The notes below the pieces were generated by a model. It was given only the letters and a program-made list of their open reading frames with translations. It was not told where the DNA came from and ran no database searches. A stretch of 64,000 bases of DNA from Marisimplicoccus sp965655775. GTDB lineage: Bacteria > Bacteroidota > Bacteroidia > Flavobacteriales > Flavobacteriaceae. Position 1 is the first letter of the stretch; each line of letters begins with the position of its first letter. The stretch is from the NCBI GenBank assembly GCA_965655775.1, contig CBFHHV010000005.1:1-64000 (forward strand), in the 5' to 3' direction. The translations under genes were made by a program, and so were the position numbers. Positions 41,490-50,898 of this stretch are shown piece by piece.

Positions 41490-42477
41490 GCACTTCAAGA
41501 ATTTTTTGTTCGAGCTCTTCCATTAATTCAGGATTATCTTTTAAAATAGATTTTACAGAGTCTCTGCCTTGGCCAAGTTTACTACCCCCATAACTAAACC
41601 ATGATCCACTTTTTTCAATAATATCTTTCTCAACACCGATATCAAGTATTTCTCCAATTTTTGAAATACCTTCTCCGTACATTATATCAAATTCAGCAGT
41701 CTTAAAAGGAGGGGCAACTTTATTCTTTACTATTTTCACTCTCGTTTTATTCCCCTGAACACCACCTTCAGTATCTTTTAGCTGTGTTGATCTCCTAATA
41801 TCAATCCTAACAGAGGCATAAAATTTAAGAGCGTTCCCACCAGTAGTAGTTTCAGGATTTCCAAACATCACTCCAATCTTTTCTCTAAGTTGATTAATAA
41901 AAAACACCGTACAATTAGTTTTGCTAATCGATGCTGTTAATTTTCTTAGAGCCTGTGACATAAGTCTTGCATGTAATCCCATTTTTGAGTCTCCCATCTC
42001 ACCTTCTATTTCACTTTTTGGCGTTAATGCAGCTACTGAATCAATAACCAATGCATCTACAGCTCCAGATCTAATTAAATTATCTGCTATTTCAAGAGCT
42101 TGTTCACCATTATCAGGCTGTGAGATAACTAACTCTCCTAAATCTACCCCAAGTTTTTCTGCGTAAAATCTGTCAAAGGCATGCTCTGCATCAATAAAAG
42201 CTGCAATACCTCCTGCCTTTTGACACTCTGCTATTGCATGTAGTGTGAGTGTAGTTTTACCAGAAGATTCAGGTCCATATATTTCAATTACCCTTCCTTT
42301 TGGATAACCTCCAACACCTAAAGCGATATCAAGACCAATTGAGCCTGAAGATATTGATTCAACTTTTTCTACAGTTTGATCACCAAGCTTCATAACGGAG
42401 CCTTTACCGTAGGTTTTGTCTAATTTGTCTAATGTTAATTTTAGTGCTTTAAGTTTAGAATCTTTAGGATCTGACAT
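41476..42477 (-). CDS. recA: Recombinase RecA
   Basis: RecA drives homologous strand exchange and the SOS coprotease reaction. Visible are GPESSGKTTLTLHA (Walker A), ALVIDSVAALTPKSEIEG (Walker B and loop L1), LSMSQALRKL-type segment (RLMSQALRKLTA), INQLREKIGVMFGNPETTTGGNALKFYASVR (L2 and beyond), and KNKVAPPF. The C-terminal domain is short (333 residues against 353 in E. coli), with little of the acidic regulatory tail. No LexA-type box was identified upstream by eye, and no recX follows. Confidence 0.98.
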   Translation of the reverse strand: MSDPKDSKLKALKLTLDKLDKTYGKGSVMKLGDQTVEKVESISSGSIGLDIALGVGGYPKGRVIEIYGPESSGKTTLTLHAIAECQKAGGIAAFIDAEHAFDRFYAEKLGVDLGELVISQPDNGEQALEIADNLIRSGAVDALVIDSVAALTPKSEIEGEMGDSKMGLHARLMSQALRKLTASISKTNCTVFFINQLREKIGVMFGNPETTTGGNALKFYASVRIDIRRSTQLKDTEGGVQGNKTRVKIVKNKVAPPFKTAEFDIMYGEGISKIGEILDIGVEKDIIEKSGSWFSYGGSKLGQGRDSVKSILKDNPELMEELEQKILEVLNSD

Positions 42478-42531
42478 ATTGAATCATTTATCACTAAAGT
42501 AATATTTTTTATATTTATATTTTACCAAACT

Positions 42532-43863
42532 ATGAGAAAAATATTAATATTATTTGTAGCATTATTTGTAATGAACATTAATGCACAAGACATCCTTCAA
42601 CTGAAGGAAAGAGCAGAGTTTATTAACAAACTGCAAAAAGAAAGGCTTAATAAATTATTACCCCAGTTGATGGAAAAAACTGGCATTGATATGTGGGTTT
42701 TGATCGCAAGAGAATATAATGAGGATCCAATAATAAAGACTATGTTGCCTCCTACATGGTTAAATGCAAGGAGAACAACTATTCTTGTATTTTCTTTAGA
42801 CAAAAACACCAAAAAATTTGAATCAGTTGCTATTTCACGATATACTTTTGGTGATAACATACCATCAATATGGGATAAAGAAAAACAACCTAACCAATGG
42901 AAAGCTCTTAATGATTATATAGTAAGTAAAAACCCTGAAAAAATAGGCCTTAATTTTTCAAGCTATGAGTCACTTGCAGACGGACTTAGCAAGTATCATT
43001 ATGACCAGCTTTACAATGTTTTATCACCTAAATTCAGAAAAAAAATTACTTCAGCTGAGGATCTTGCAATAGCCTGGATTGAAACCAGAACAGATCTAGA
43101 AATGACAGTGTTTTCTCAATTAGTTGAAATTAGCAGCGCTATCATTAGGGAAGCTTTTTCTACTAAAGTAATTACTCCAGGAGTTACAAGCACTGATGAT
43201 GTAGTATGGTGGATGCGAGAAAAAGTTTTATCTCTAGGATTAGATACATGGTTCCATCCTACTGTCGATGTTCAAAGAAAGGACAATAGCGATTTATATG
43301 CCTTTGATAATAAATCAAAATTTGACATAATATTACCTGGAGACTTACTTCATTGTGATTTTGGAATATCTTATTTGACTTTAAATACAGATACTCAAGA
43401 GCTAGCTTATGTGCTTAAGCCTGGGGAGACAAATGCTCCAGACTTCTTAATAAATGCATTTAAAGAAGGAACAAGGGTACAAGATATTTTTACAAATAAT
43501 TTTAAGCAAGGATTGACAGGAAATGAAATTTTGAAAAAATCTCTTGAGCAAGGAAAAGCAGAAGGTCTTAGGCCTTCCATATATACTCATCCACTTGGAA
43601 CATATGGACACTCTGCAGGGACTACATTAGGTATGTGGGACTCCCAGGGAGGTGTTCCATTTACTGGAGACTACCCTCTGCAATTTAATACAGCATATGC
43701 TATTGAATTAAATACAACAGTATACATTGAAGAGTGGGAGAAAGATATAAGAATTATGCTTGAAGTTCCAGGTTTCTTCGGTGAAGATGGATTTAGATAT
43801 ATCAACGGTCGACTAACAGAGTTTCTTTTAGTTGGTAAAAAACAGACAGGCTTAGACGACTAA
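42532..43863 (+). CDS. Secreted M24 family (Xaa-Pro-type) peptidase
   Basis: The 443-residue protein has a signal peptide (about 1-18, ending INAQ) and a creatinase/aminopeptidase P layout. The N-terminal domain (about 20-170) is followed by a pita-bread catalytic domain (about 180-443). LLHCDFGISYLTLNTDTQ supplies one of the metal aspartates, THPLGTYGHSAGTTLGMWD the catalytic histidines and YAIELNTTVYI a metal Glu. The full ligand set cannot be confirmed without alignment. Its likely role is trimming of proline-containing peptides in the periplasm. Confidence 0.85.
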   Translation: MRKILILFVALFVMNINAQDILQLKERAEFINKLQKERLNKLLPQLMEKTGIDMWVLIAREYNEDPIIKTMLPPTWLNARRTTILVFSLDKNTKKFESVAISRYTFGDNIPSIWDKEKQPNQWKALNDYIVSKNPEKIGLNFSSYESLADGLSKYHYDQLYNVLSPKFRKKITSAEDLAIAWIETRTDLEMTVFSQLVEISSAIIREAFSTKVITPGVTSTDDVVWWMREKVLSLGLDTWFHPTVDVQRKDNSDLYAFDNKSKFDIILPGDLLHCDFGISYLTLNTDTQELAYVLKPGETNAPDFLINAFKEGTRVQDIFTNNFKQGLTGNEILKKSLEQGKAEGLRPSIYTHPLGTYGHSAGTTLGMWDSQGGVPFTGDYPLQFNTAYAIELNTTVYIEEWEKDIRIMLEVPGFFGEDGFRYINGRLTEFLLVGKKQTGLDD

Positions 43864-43895
43864 AAATAAAAAAGCATAAGGTTGGTAAAAAGTTG

Positions 43896-43903
43896 TAATT
43901 TTG
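43896..43903 (+). promoter_or_regulatory. -7 promoter box of trhO
   Basis: TAATTTTG fits TAnnTTTG and ends 20 bases before the trhO ATG. Confidence 0.45.
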
Positions 43904-43922
43904 CAATCTATATTAGTATAGC

Positions 43923-44957
43923 ATGCAACTGTACAATAAACTTAGCGCTCAAGAGCGTGCCAGGATAATTGATGAAAATTCTCAAGAGAGAATCACACTT
44001 TCATTCTATAAGTATTTCAAATTAGGGAACCCATCACTTTTTAGAGATCATCTATTTATCCTTTGGTCTAATCTAGATGTTTTAGGTAGAATTTATGTTG
44101 CAAAGGAAGGAATTAATGCTCAGCTATCAGTTCCTAAAGAAAACTTTGAAAAATTTAAAATATCAGTTAACGAAATATTCCCTTTGAAAGATATCAGAAT
44201 AAATATAGCTCTTGAACATTTCAGTAAATCTTTCTTAAAATTAACCATAAAGATTAGAGATAAAATTGTTGCAGATGGACTTGATGATTCCACTTTTGAT
44301 GTAACAAGAATTGGTGAACATTTGGATGCAAAGAGATTTAATGAAATGCTAAATGATAAAAACACTATTTGTATCGACATGAGAAATCATTATGAAAGTG
44401 AGATAGGATTCTTCAAGGGTGCTGTAAAACCCAATGTTGATACTTTTAGAGAGTCCCTGGAAATAATCGATGAAGAGCTAGATAAAAATGGAAAAGATAA
44501 GAACTATTTGATGTATTGTACAGGAGGAATTAGATGTGAAAAAGCAAGTGCGTATCTTAAGCATAAAGGAATTGAAAATGTTTTTCAACTAGAAGGCGGA
44601 ATAATTGAATATACTAGACAAGTTAAAGAGCAAAAGCTAGAAAATAATTTTCTTGGGAAAAACTTTGTATTTGATGAAAGAATAGGTGAAAGAGTTTCAG
44701 ATGAAATTGTCTCAAATTGCCATCAGTGTGGATCCCCATGTGATACTCATGTAAATTGTGCGAATGAATCATGTCATTTACTTTTTATTCAGTGTGATGA
44801 TTGTAAAAAGAAGATGAGTAATTGTTGCTCAGAAGAATGTATGGAAATAAATGCACTTCCTTATGATGAGCAGAAATCACTAAGAAAAGGAAAAGGTAAT
44901 AGCATTCAGATTTTTAAAAAAGGAAGATCAACTAAACTCAAATATAAAATAGACTAA
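43923..44957 (+). CDS. trhO: tRNA uridine-34 hydroxylase TrhO (rhodanese-related)
   Basis: TrhO (YceA) makes 5-hydroxyuridine at wobble U34 with molecular oxygen. The 344 residues show the UPF0176 N-terminal domain (about 15-110), a rhodanese domain (about 130-225) with IDMRNHYESEIGFFKGA and the catalytic Cys in YCTGGIRCEKAS, and a Cys-rich tail (CHQCGSPCDTHVNCANESCH, then CDDCKKKMSNCC), probably a zinc site. It shares its transcript with the penicillin-binding protein gene one base downstream. Confidence 0.93.
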   Translation: MQLYNKLSAQERARIIDENSQERITLSFYKYFKLGNPSLFRDHLFILWSNLDVLGRIYVAKEGINAQLSVPKENFEKFKISVNEIFPLKDIRINIALEHFSKSFLKLTIKIRDKIVADGLDDSTFDVTRIGEHLDAKRFNEMLNDKNTICIDMRNHYESEIGFFKGAVKPNVDTFRESLEIIDEELDKNGKDKNYLMYCTGGIRCEKASAYLKHKGIENVFQLEGGIIEYTRQVKEQKLENNFLGKNFVFDERIGERVSDEIVSNCHQCGSPCDTHVNCANESCHLLFIQCDDCKKKMSNCCSEECMEINALPYDEQKSLRKGKGNSIQIFKKGRSTKLKYKID

Positions 44958-44958
44958 T

Positions 44959-47244
44959 ATGAAACGCTTACTCACTATTAGATTATTATGGTCTTCAATT
45001 TTGATTGGTTTAGTCTCCTTTTTTGGATTATTTATTCTTGCAGGAAATGGAACGTTTGGAGAAATGCCTCAATTCGAACAACTCGAAAATCCAAACACAA
45101 ATCTAGCTACTCAAATTATATCATCAGATGGAGAAATATTAGGTAAATATTATTTTAATGATAACAGAACGCCTATTACTTATGATGAACTTCCTAAAAA
45201 TTTAGTTGATGCTTTAATTGCTACTGAAGATGAAAGATTTTATAATCATCCAGGAATTGACATAAGATCAACTTTAAGAGCAATAATTTTTTTAAATACA
45301 AGAGGAGGTTCGAGTACAATTAGTCAACAGCTTGCAAGACAGCTGTTTGTCGGGGTTAGGTCAAGAAATATTATCCAAGCAGTTCTCCAAAAAGCAAGAG
45401 AGTGGGTTTTAGCTATTCAAATTGAGAAAAGATACACTAAGAATGAAATCATTGCTATGTATTTAAACATATATGATTTTAACAATACAGCAGACGGAGT
45501 TCGTTCAGCTTCAAAAATTTACTTTAATAAAACTCCTGATTCACTTCTTATTGAAGATGCTGCGACTCTAGTGGGAATGTTAAAAAACTCGTCACTTTAC
45601 AATCCACTTAGAAGACCGGAACTTGTTACGGAAAGACGAAATGTTGTTTTTCAGCAGATGTATAGAAATGAAATGATCACAAAAAATCAAAGAGACTCAT
45701 TATCATCAATTCCCTTAAAAATTGATTATTCACCAGAGTCACACAGAGAAGGACTGGCAACTTATTTTAGAGCATATCTTCAAGAGTTTATGAATCAGTG
45801 GTTAAGAGAGAACCCAAAGCCTGATGGCTCAAGATATAACCTTTATAGAGATGGTTTAAGAATCTATACAACTATCGACTCTAGGCTTCAGTCTATAGCT
45901 GAAGAATCAGTTAATGAGCACATGAAGAATCTTCAATCAGAATTTTTTGCACAAAATAAAGAATCAGAGGAAAATCCAACACCACCTTTCAGAGATCTGA
46001 GAGAGGGTCAAGTTGATACTTTAATTAAATTATCAGCAATGAGATCTGAGAGATGGAGAAAGATGAAATTGAGTGGAAAAGATGAAGATGAGATATGGGA
46101 CACATTTCAAGTAGAAACTCCTATGAAAATATTTTCATGGAATGGAGAAATTGATACTATAATGAAGCCAATAGATTCAATTAAATATTATAAGTTTCAT
46201 CTAAGAGCCTCAATGATGTCAATGGAGCCTCAAACAGGACATGTCAAAGCATGGGTTGGAGGGGTTAATTATAAACATTTTCAATATGACCAGGTTAAAC
46301 AGGGAAGGCGACAAATAGGTTCAACCTTTAAACCTTTCTTATATGCAACAGCAATTGATCAATTAAAACTTTCACCATGTTATATTGTCCCTGACGCATT
46401 ATATTGTATTGAGCCTGGTAAACATGGAAATATGGACGCATGGTGCCCAAAAAATTCAAGCGATAAATATGGTCAGACTCGTAATTTAAAAAATGCATTA
46501 GCTAATTCAATTAACACAATCAGTGCAAGACTTATGGATCAAGTTGGGCCAAAACCTGTTGTTGCTTTGATGAAAAAAATGGGAATTAATTCATACTTGC
46601 CTGAGGTACCATCAATTGCACTTGGAACACCAGATATTAGCCTATACGAAATGGTAGGAGCCTATAGTACGTTTGTAAATAAAGGAATATATATTGAGCC
46701 AATCTTTATTACAAGGATAGAAGATAAAAACGGAGTTCCATTATTTGAAGTAATTCCTAATACAACTGATGTCTTGAGTGAAGAAGCAGCATATGTAACA
46801 GTAAATTTAATGGAAGGGGTAACAAAGTATGGTTCAGGAGGTAGACTTAGACACTCTGGCTTAGAAGAGACAAATTATATTTATAAGAATTTAGTTACAG
46901 GGTATCCTTACGCATTTGAAAATTCTATAGCTGGAAAAACTGGAACTACTCAAAATCAGAGTGATGGATGGTTTATGGGAATGGTTCCTAACCTAGTAAC
47001 TGGAGTTTGGGTTGGAGGTGAAGACCGATCTGTCCATTTTGAAGATATCGCTTTTGGTCAGGGAGCTACTATGGCTCTCCCTATCTGGGGACAATACATG
47101 AAGAAAGCTTATCTAAATCCAAATCTAGGAATTTCATCCGAGGATTTTCCAGTTCCTGAATTAGTAACAATTCCATTAGATTGTGAAAATTTAAATATTG
47201 AAAGCTCAAAGAAGAAAAAAGATCTTGAAGAACTAGGTTTTTAA
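44959..47244 (+). CDS. Penicillin-binding protein 1A
   Basis: This bifunctional class A PBP of 761 residues polymerises and cross-links peptidoglycan. After an N-terminal helix (about 10-30) comes the glycosyltransferase-51 domain: ATEDERFYNHPGID, RGGSSTISQQLARQLF, EKRYTKNEIIAMYLN. The transpeptidase domain has the active-site Ser in GSTFKPFLYATAID, the SIN triad in ALANSINTISARL, and the KTG box in AGKTGTTQNQSDGWF. An OB-like insert lies between the two. Its gene ends tail to tail with an acetyltransferase gene, sharing TTAA. Confidence 0.96.
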   Translation: MKRLLTIRLLWSSILIGLVSFFGLFILAGNGTFGEMPQFEQLENPNTNLATQIISSDGEILGKYYFNDNRTPITYDELPKNLVDALIATEDERFYNHPGIDIRSTLRAIIFLNTRGGSSTISQQLARQLFVGVRSRNIIQAVLQKAREWVLAIQIEKRYTKNEIIAMYLNIYDFNNTADGVRSASKIYFNKTPDSLLIEDAATLVGMLKNSSLYNPLRRPELVTERRNVVFQQMYRNEMITKNQRDSLSSIPLKIDYSPESHREGLATYFRAYLQEFMNQWLRENPKPDGSRYNLYRDGLRIYTTIDSRLQSIAEESVNEHMKNLQSEFFAQNKESEENPTPPFRDLREGQVDTLIKLSAMRSERWRKMKLSGKDEDEIWDTFQVETPMKIFSWNGEIDTIMKPIDSIKYYKFHLRASMMSMEPQTGHVKAWVGGVNYKHFQYDQVKQGRRQIGSTFKPFLYATAIDQLKLSPCYIVPDALYCIEPGKHGNMDAWCPKNSSDKYGQTRNLKNALANSINTISARLMDQVGPKPVVALMKKMGINSYLPEVPSIALGTPDISLYEMVGAYSTFVNKGIYIEPIFITRIEDKNGVPLFEVIPNTTDVLSEEAAYVTVNLMEGVTKYGSGGRLRHSGLEETNYIYKNLVTGYPYAFENSIAGKTGTTQNQSDGWFMGMVPNLVTGVWVGGEDRSVHFEDIAFGQGATMALPIWGQYMKKAYLNPNLGISSEDFPVPELVTIPLDCENLNIESSKKKKDLEELGF

Positions 47245-47750
47245 TCTAAAATTTTCTCATAGCAATGAAAAGGAAATTCACTTTGATCTGGGAAATAAAC
47301 ATCATCAAGTTGTTTATATTTTCTTGATTTATAAAACCTATTATTTCTTTCATTTTTACTAAATGTGTCAAGCCTGACAGACTTTAATTTTTTATCTCGG
47401 GCATAATCTTCAGCAAAATCCATTAACAATCTACCTATCCCTTGTTTTTGAAATTTTGGTTCAACAGCTAACCTATGAACATATAAATTTTCATCATCTT
47501 TGGTTAGCCACTTTATATCATTGTACTCAATATCCTTATCATAAGAAAGTGCTACACAGCCTATTAATCCTGAGTCGTTTTTAAAAATAAATAAATTCTT
47601 TTTTTCAATATCCGCCAAAAAAATATCTCTACTTGGATATTTTTCATTCCATTGAAAAATATTTTTGCTTATTAAATCATTTGCACAATTATGAATCATT
47701 TTCATTATATCTTCAAGATCATTTATTTCAGCTAATTCAATTTTAATCAT
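47241..47750 (-). CDS. GNAT family N-acetyltransferase
   Basis: The 169-residue protein is a typical GNAT enzyme. VHRLAVEPKFQKQGIGRLLMDFAEDYA is the acetyl-CoA motif (Q-x-x-G-I-G), with LDTFSKNERNNRFYKSRKYKQ as the C-terminal signature. The segment FPFHCYEKIL at the end is common among related small GNATs of unknown substrate. It stands alone between the convergent PBP gene and the divergent LpxR-like gene. Confidence 0.88.
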   Translation of the reverse strand: MIKIELAEINDLEDIMKMIHNCANDLISKNIFQWNEKYPSRDIFLADIEKKNLFIFKNDSGLIGCVALSYDKDIEYNDIKWLTKDDENLYVHRLAVEPKFQKQGIGRLLMDFAEDYARDKKLKSVRLDTFSKNERNNRFYKSRKYKQLDDVYFPDQSEFPFHCYEKILD

Positions 47751-47790
47751 AAAAAATAATAATGTTTAAATTAGAGTAAAATTAATTTAA

Positions 47791-48687
47791 TTGTCTAAAA
47801 AAACAGCCATTAGATTTTTGACCATCATAGTTGTAATGATTTCAAGCTATAGCTATTCCCAACAACAGGTTAATTTAGATGTAGATAATGATCTTTATTT
47901 TGACAGAGACTTTTATTACTCAAGTGGAATTTTTCTCTCATACTCGTCTTATAAAATTGAAGAAAAAAAAACCCTTATTAATCATTTTAAATTAGGACAA
48001 TTAATTTATACCCCATCAAGCAGATATGAGACTGATCCAAATAAATATGACTACCCATACAGTGGTTATTTATTTTTGGAGGGATTAAAACAAAAACAAC
48101 TATCTGATTACTCCAGTTTTACATATGGATTAAATTTTGGAATAACAGGTAACGCATCATTGGCCAAAGGAATGCAGAATTTATACCATGACATTGTTTT
48201 GAATTTACCAAACCTGAAATGGAAATCTCAGATGCCTCAGGAACTTCAAATAAATCTAGTTGCAAATTATTTCAAAGGCTTTAAAGTTGAGGATAACATA
48301 AATATTTCAGCAGAGGTTTATTCAAGATTAGGAACATACCAGCAAATGGTAGGTGTTAATATTGGACTTCTAATTGGAGAGTTAAGTTGGTTTAGTCTAT
48401 CAGATAATATTATAAACGAATCAGATAATAATTTATCTTTTTATATTGGAACCAGTCAGGAGTATTACTTACATGATTATAAATTAGAGGGAAGCCTTTT
48501 TAATGAAAACGCTGAGCTCATAATGTCTTCAAATAAATATAGAAATACCATAGAAGTTGGATTTCAAAAGCGATTTAACAGACTTCAAGTTCTTACTACT
48601 TTTAACTCTATGTCTAAGGATACCGAAATGCAAAGAACTATTATGCACCCTTTTTTAAAAATCAGTTTGAGCTTTCAGCTTAACTAA
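47791..48687 (+). CDS. LpxR family lipid A 3'-O-deacylase (DUF2219)
   Basis: The 298-residue outer-membrane protein has a signal peptide (about 1-24) and a predicted beta-barrel. The Asn-Asp pair that defines LpxR (VDNDLYFDRDFYYSSGIFLSY) is near the mature N-terminus. GITGNASLAKGMQNLYHDI matches the family's G-x-x-G-x-x-S-x-x-x-x-x-Q-x-x-x-H motif with the catalytic His, and DYPYSGYLFLE matches the DRPYAGWLY block. LpxR removes the 3' acyl chains of lipid A. The start codon is TTG (M-SKKTAIRFL). The catalytic residues look intact, though the barrel is divergent. Confidence 0.8.
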   Translation: MSKKTAIRFLTIIVVMISSYSYSQQQVNLDVDNDLYFDRDFYYSSGIFLSYSSYKIEEKKTLINHFKLGQLIYTPSSRYETDPNKYDYPYSGYLFLEGLKQKQLSDYSSFTYGLNFGITGNASLAKGMQNLYHDIVLNLPNLKWKSQMPQELQINLVANYFKGFKVEDNINISAEVYSRLGTYQQMVGVNIGLLIGELSWFSLSDNIINESDNNLSFYIGTSQEYYLHDYKLEGSLFNENAELIMSSNKYRNTIEVGFQKRFNRLQVLTTFNSMSKDTEMQRTIMHPFLKISLSFQLN

Positions 48688-48832
48688 TTTTAACTTTTCT
48701 TTAAAATAATATCAGGTATTATTACCTTATTTTTGAATGTTGATTCAAAAACGCTCCTAAAGTCATCTTTAGTCCTTTTTTAGCTAGGTTAATTTTGAAT
48801 TTTTGTTAATTGGTTTTTTAGGAGCGTTTTTT
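48688..48832. terminator. Convergent-gene terminator region with nested alternative hairpins
   Basis: The 15-base arms AAAAACGCTCCTAAA (48747-48761) and TTTAGGAGCGTTTTT (48817-48831) are perfectly complementary across a 55-base loop. Inside, CTAAAG/CTTTAG (48757-48762 and 48767-48772, four-base loop) forms a short hairpin followed by TCCTTTTTT, an intrinsic terminator shape for the plus strand. The two structures share 48757-48761 and cannot form together. The region separates the LpxR-like gene from the convergent lipoprotein operon and may terminate both. Confidence 0.5.
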
Positions 48833-49693
48833 CTATTCCACCTTAATTTTATACATGTATGGACTTCCGATCCCCTCATCTTCTGAAGTAATCCAAAACG
48901 TTTTGTCATCAATTATCTTAATTGCTTCAATTTGCGCTCTCTCAAGTGGAATTTTAAATTTTCTAAATTTTTTTTCAGTTAAGGTTTCCAAATTAAAGTC
49001 TTCAAACAGAATTAAAAATTGGCTTCCTTTTGAGTTGTAGCTAACAAGGGCAAGTAAGCTCATATCTTTATTGTAATCACCTCCAGTAATTAAAGAATTT
49101 ACATTATATGTAGTTTTACTTTCAAGTACTTGCTTTGAATTACTTTGTTTATCAATTAAATATAGATCAGTAAATAGATTGTCTCTGTCCTTAGACAAAA
49201 CAGCAATTTTATCCTCAATTAAAAATAATGCTTCAGCATCATACTTATGTTTTGGTCTTGGTAAAAATGTTTGTTGATCTTTATAGGAAATATCAATTTT
49301 ACTATCAATACTAAAATCAGTTGTTTTAACTTTTATGATATTTAGATTGTCTCTGTTGCCAAAATTGTTTCCTGTATCAGCAATGTATATATAATTTTCA
49401 TCAGCTGTAATATCTTCCCAGTCATTATTATAAATTTCCCAAAAAGATTCTTCCTCTAGTGTTATAGAATTTATGATCTCACCATTTTGACTAAAAAAGT
49501 ATAAACTAGGCTCTCCTCCAGAGTCATTATGAGTTATAAATTGGTTGTTAAGAATTTCCAAACCAGAGGTTTCATTTATAATTTTTGGTAGAACAATAGT
49601 TTCAAGAATAATAGCATTTTCAAAGTCTTCCTTTTCTTGTCCACTTGAACAACTAAATATTATCAATGACAATATGAAGTAATACCTTTTCAT
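48833..49693 (-). CDS. Beta-propeller-like lipoprotein
   Basis: This 286-residue lipoprotein (lipobox IIFSCS) is made of strands with propeller-type repeats such as ETSGLEILNNQFITHNDSGGEPSLYFF, WEDITADENYIYIADTGNN and AEALFLIEDKIAVLSKDRDN, ending with WITSEDEGIGSPYMYKI. It resembles esterase-like or SdiA-regulated/phytase-like propellers found in Bacteroidota, but no activity is known. It is the last gene of a three-gene operon with the CDCC propeller and the TlpA-like protein, four bases apart. Confidence 0.7.
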   Translation of the reverse strand: MKRYYFILSLIIFSCSSGQEKEDFENAIILETIVLPKIINETSGLEILNNQFITHNDSGGEPSLYFFSQNGEIINSITLEEESFWEIYNNDWEDITADENYIYIADTGNNFGNRDNLNIIKVKTTDFSIDSKIDISYKDQQTFLPRPKHKYDAEALFLIEDKIAVLSKDRDNLFTDLYLIDKQSNSKQVLESKTTYNVNSLITGGDYNKDMSLLALVSYNSKGSQFLILFEDFNLETLTEKKFRKFKIPLERAQIEAIKIIDDKTFWITSEDEGIGSPYMYKIKVE

Positions 49694-49697
49694 TAAT

Positions 49698-50897
49698 TTA
49701 AAGATCTTTAGAATTCAATCTTACTGTCTTTAATTGATTGCTCTTATCATCAAAAACAGTCCACACAATAAATATCTCGTCATTTATTATTTCTAATTGT
49801 GGTACTCCAGTCCCTCTTCCACTATCAATTTTAGAAATTGTAATCGGCTCTGAAACTTTTCCGTCTATTGAAACTTTTTTAATTCTTAAATATGTCCCAA
49901 TATCATCACCTTCCATATAACTCACTATTACTTCTTTTTCATTTAAAAAGGCAGTATCTACTCTGCCAATAGCATTAATGTCATTAAGTTTTATTGGACT
50001 ACCAAAAGATGATCCGTAAGATTCAGAGAAGGAAAGATTGACTGTTGGTTTTCCATCTAAAACAGTAAACCAACTTACAGCAATATTATTTGAACTTGAA
50101 ACAACTTTAGGACCATTTACTGGACACCCATAAATTACCCATCCATCATTATGAACTGGAATTGGATTTTCCCACTCATCATTTATATTACGTGTAACAT
50201 AAATATCACGAACTTCATCTTCACTCCTGTCTCTGTATACAACTATAGGTCCTTTATCACTATATGTTATTGATGTCTGACAACAATCACAAACAGATGA
50301 ATCAAGCTCAGTCTCATTTATAATATCCCCAGCATTTGTAATTTCCGCAAATCTAATAGTCATAGGTTTATGATTTCCGTTCATATCTTTCTCTACTGTA
50401 TTTCTTCCATCTAGCCAACTAATAAAAAACCCTTCATTATTTTTTGCAGCTATGCTAACAAAACCATGTTCTGCTTTAAAACCATCAGTATTTAATATAA
50501 AGTCTTCTTTTACTTTTTTTCCAGATAATTTATGTAGACTTAAAAAAACATCATAGGTATATGTACCAGAGGCAGATTTTTTTAGGTAGCTAGTTAGAAC
50601 TTGATCTCCACTAATTGCATGTGTTGGAAAGTCAGCCCAATTAACAAACCAGTCGGAACCATTTGCCAATTTTATGGGATTAGTCCATCCGTCATTTTTA
50701 AATTGTCTGAAATTTAAACTAGCATTCATATCCTCAACACTAGAAATCCAAGTCAACGATAAGTTATCATTATTTAAAACTAGGCTAGGTTGCGCATTAT
50801 TGTTTTCATATGAAAAAGATATTTCTTCTATTTTAATATCATTAGAATTACAGGAAAACAGACTTAAAAAGAAAAAAGCAATTATAAATTTTTTCAT
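49698..50897 (-). CDS. Cys-rich sialidase-like beta-propeller lipoprotein (CDCC motif)
   Basis: A lipoprotein of 399 residues (lipobox FSCNS) with about six bladed repeats resembling exo-alpha-sialidases: ISWLDGRNT, IVVYRDRSEDEVRDIYVTR, VNLSFSESYGSSFGSPIKL. Apart from the lipid Cys it has an unusual cluster Cys203, Cys205, Cys206 (VCDCCQTS) plus Cys258 (YGCPVNGP), a plausible metal or disulfide centre. The classical sialidase Arg triad could not be placed. It is downstream of a TlpA-like thioredoxin gene by one base, so the thioredoxin may reduce this cluster. Function unknown. Confidence 0.72.
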   Translation of the reverse strand: MKKFIIAFFFLSLFSCNSNDIKIEEISFSYENNNAQPSLVLNNDNLSLTWISSVEDMNASLNFRQFKNDGWTNPIKLANGSDWFVNWADFPTHAISGDQVLTSYLKKSASGTYTYDVFLSLHKLSGKKVKEDFILNTDGFKAEHGFVSIAAKNNEGFFISWLDGRNTVEKDMNGNHKPMTIRFAEITNAGDIINETELDSSVCDCCQTSITYSDKGPIVVYRDRSEDEVRDIYVTRNINDEWENPIPVHNDGWVIYGCPVNGPKVVSSSNNIAVSWFTVLDGKPTVNLSFSESYGSSFGSPIKLNDINAIGRVDTAFLNEKEVIVSYMEGDDIGTYLRIKKVSIDGKVSEPITISKIDSGRGTGVPQLEIINDEIFIVWTVFDDKSNQLKTVRLNSKDL

Positions 50898-50898
50898 G

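Noticed and set aside
50183..50198. ACGTG-containing palindrome-like word in the CDCC gene as a third parS
   Set aside because: TTACGTGTAA lacks the central CACGTG and the flanking GTT/AAC.
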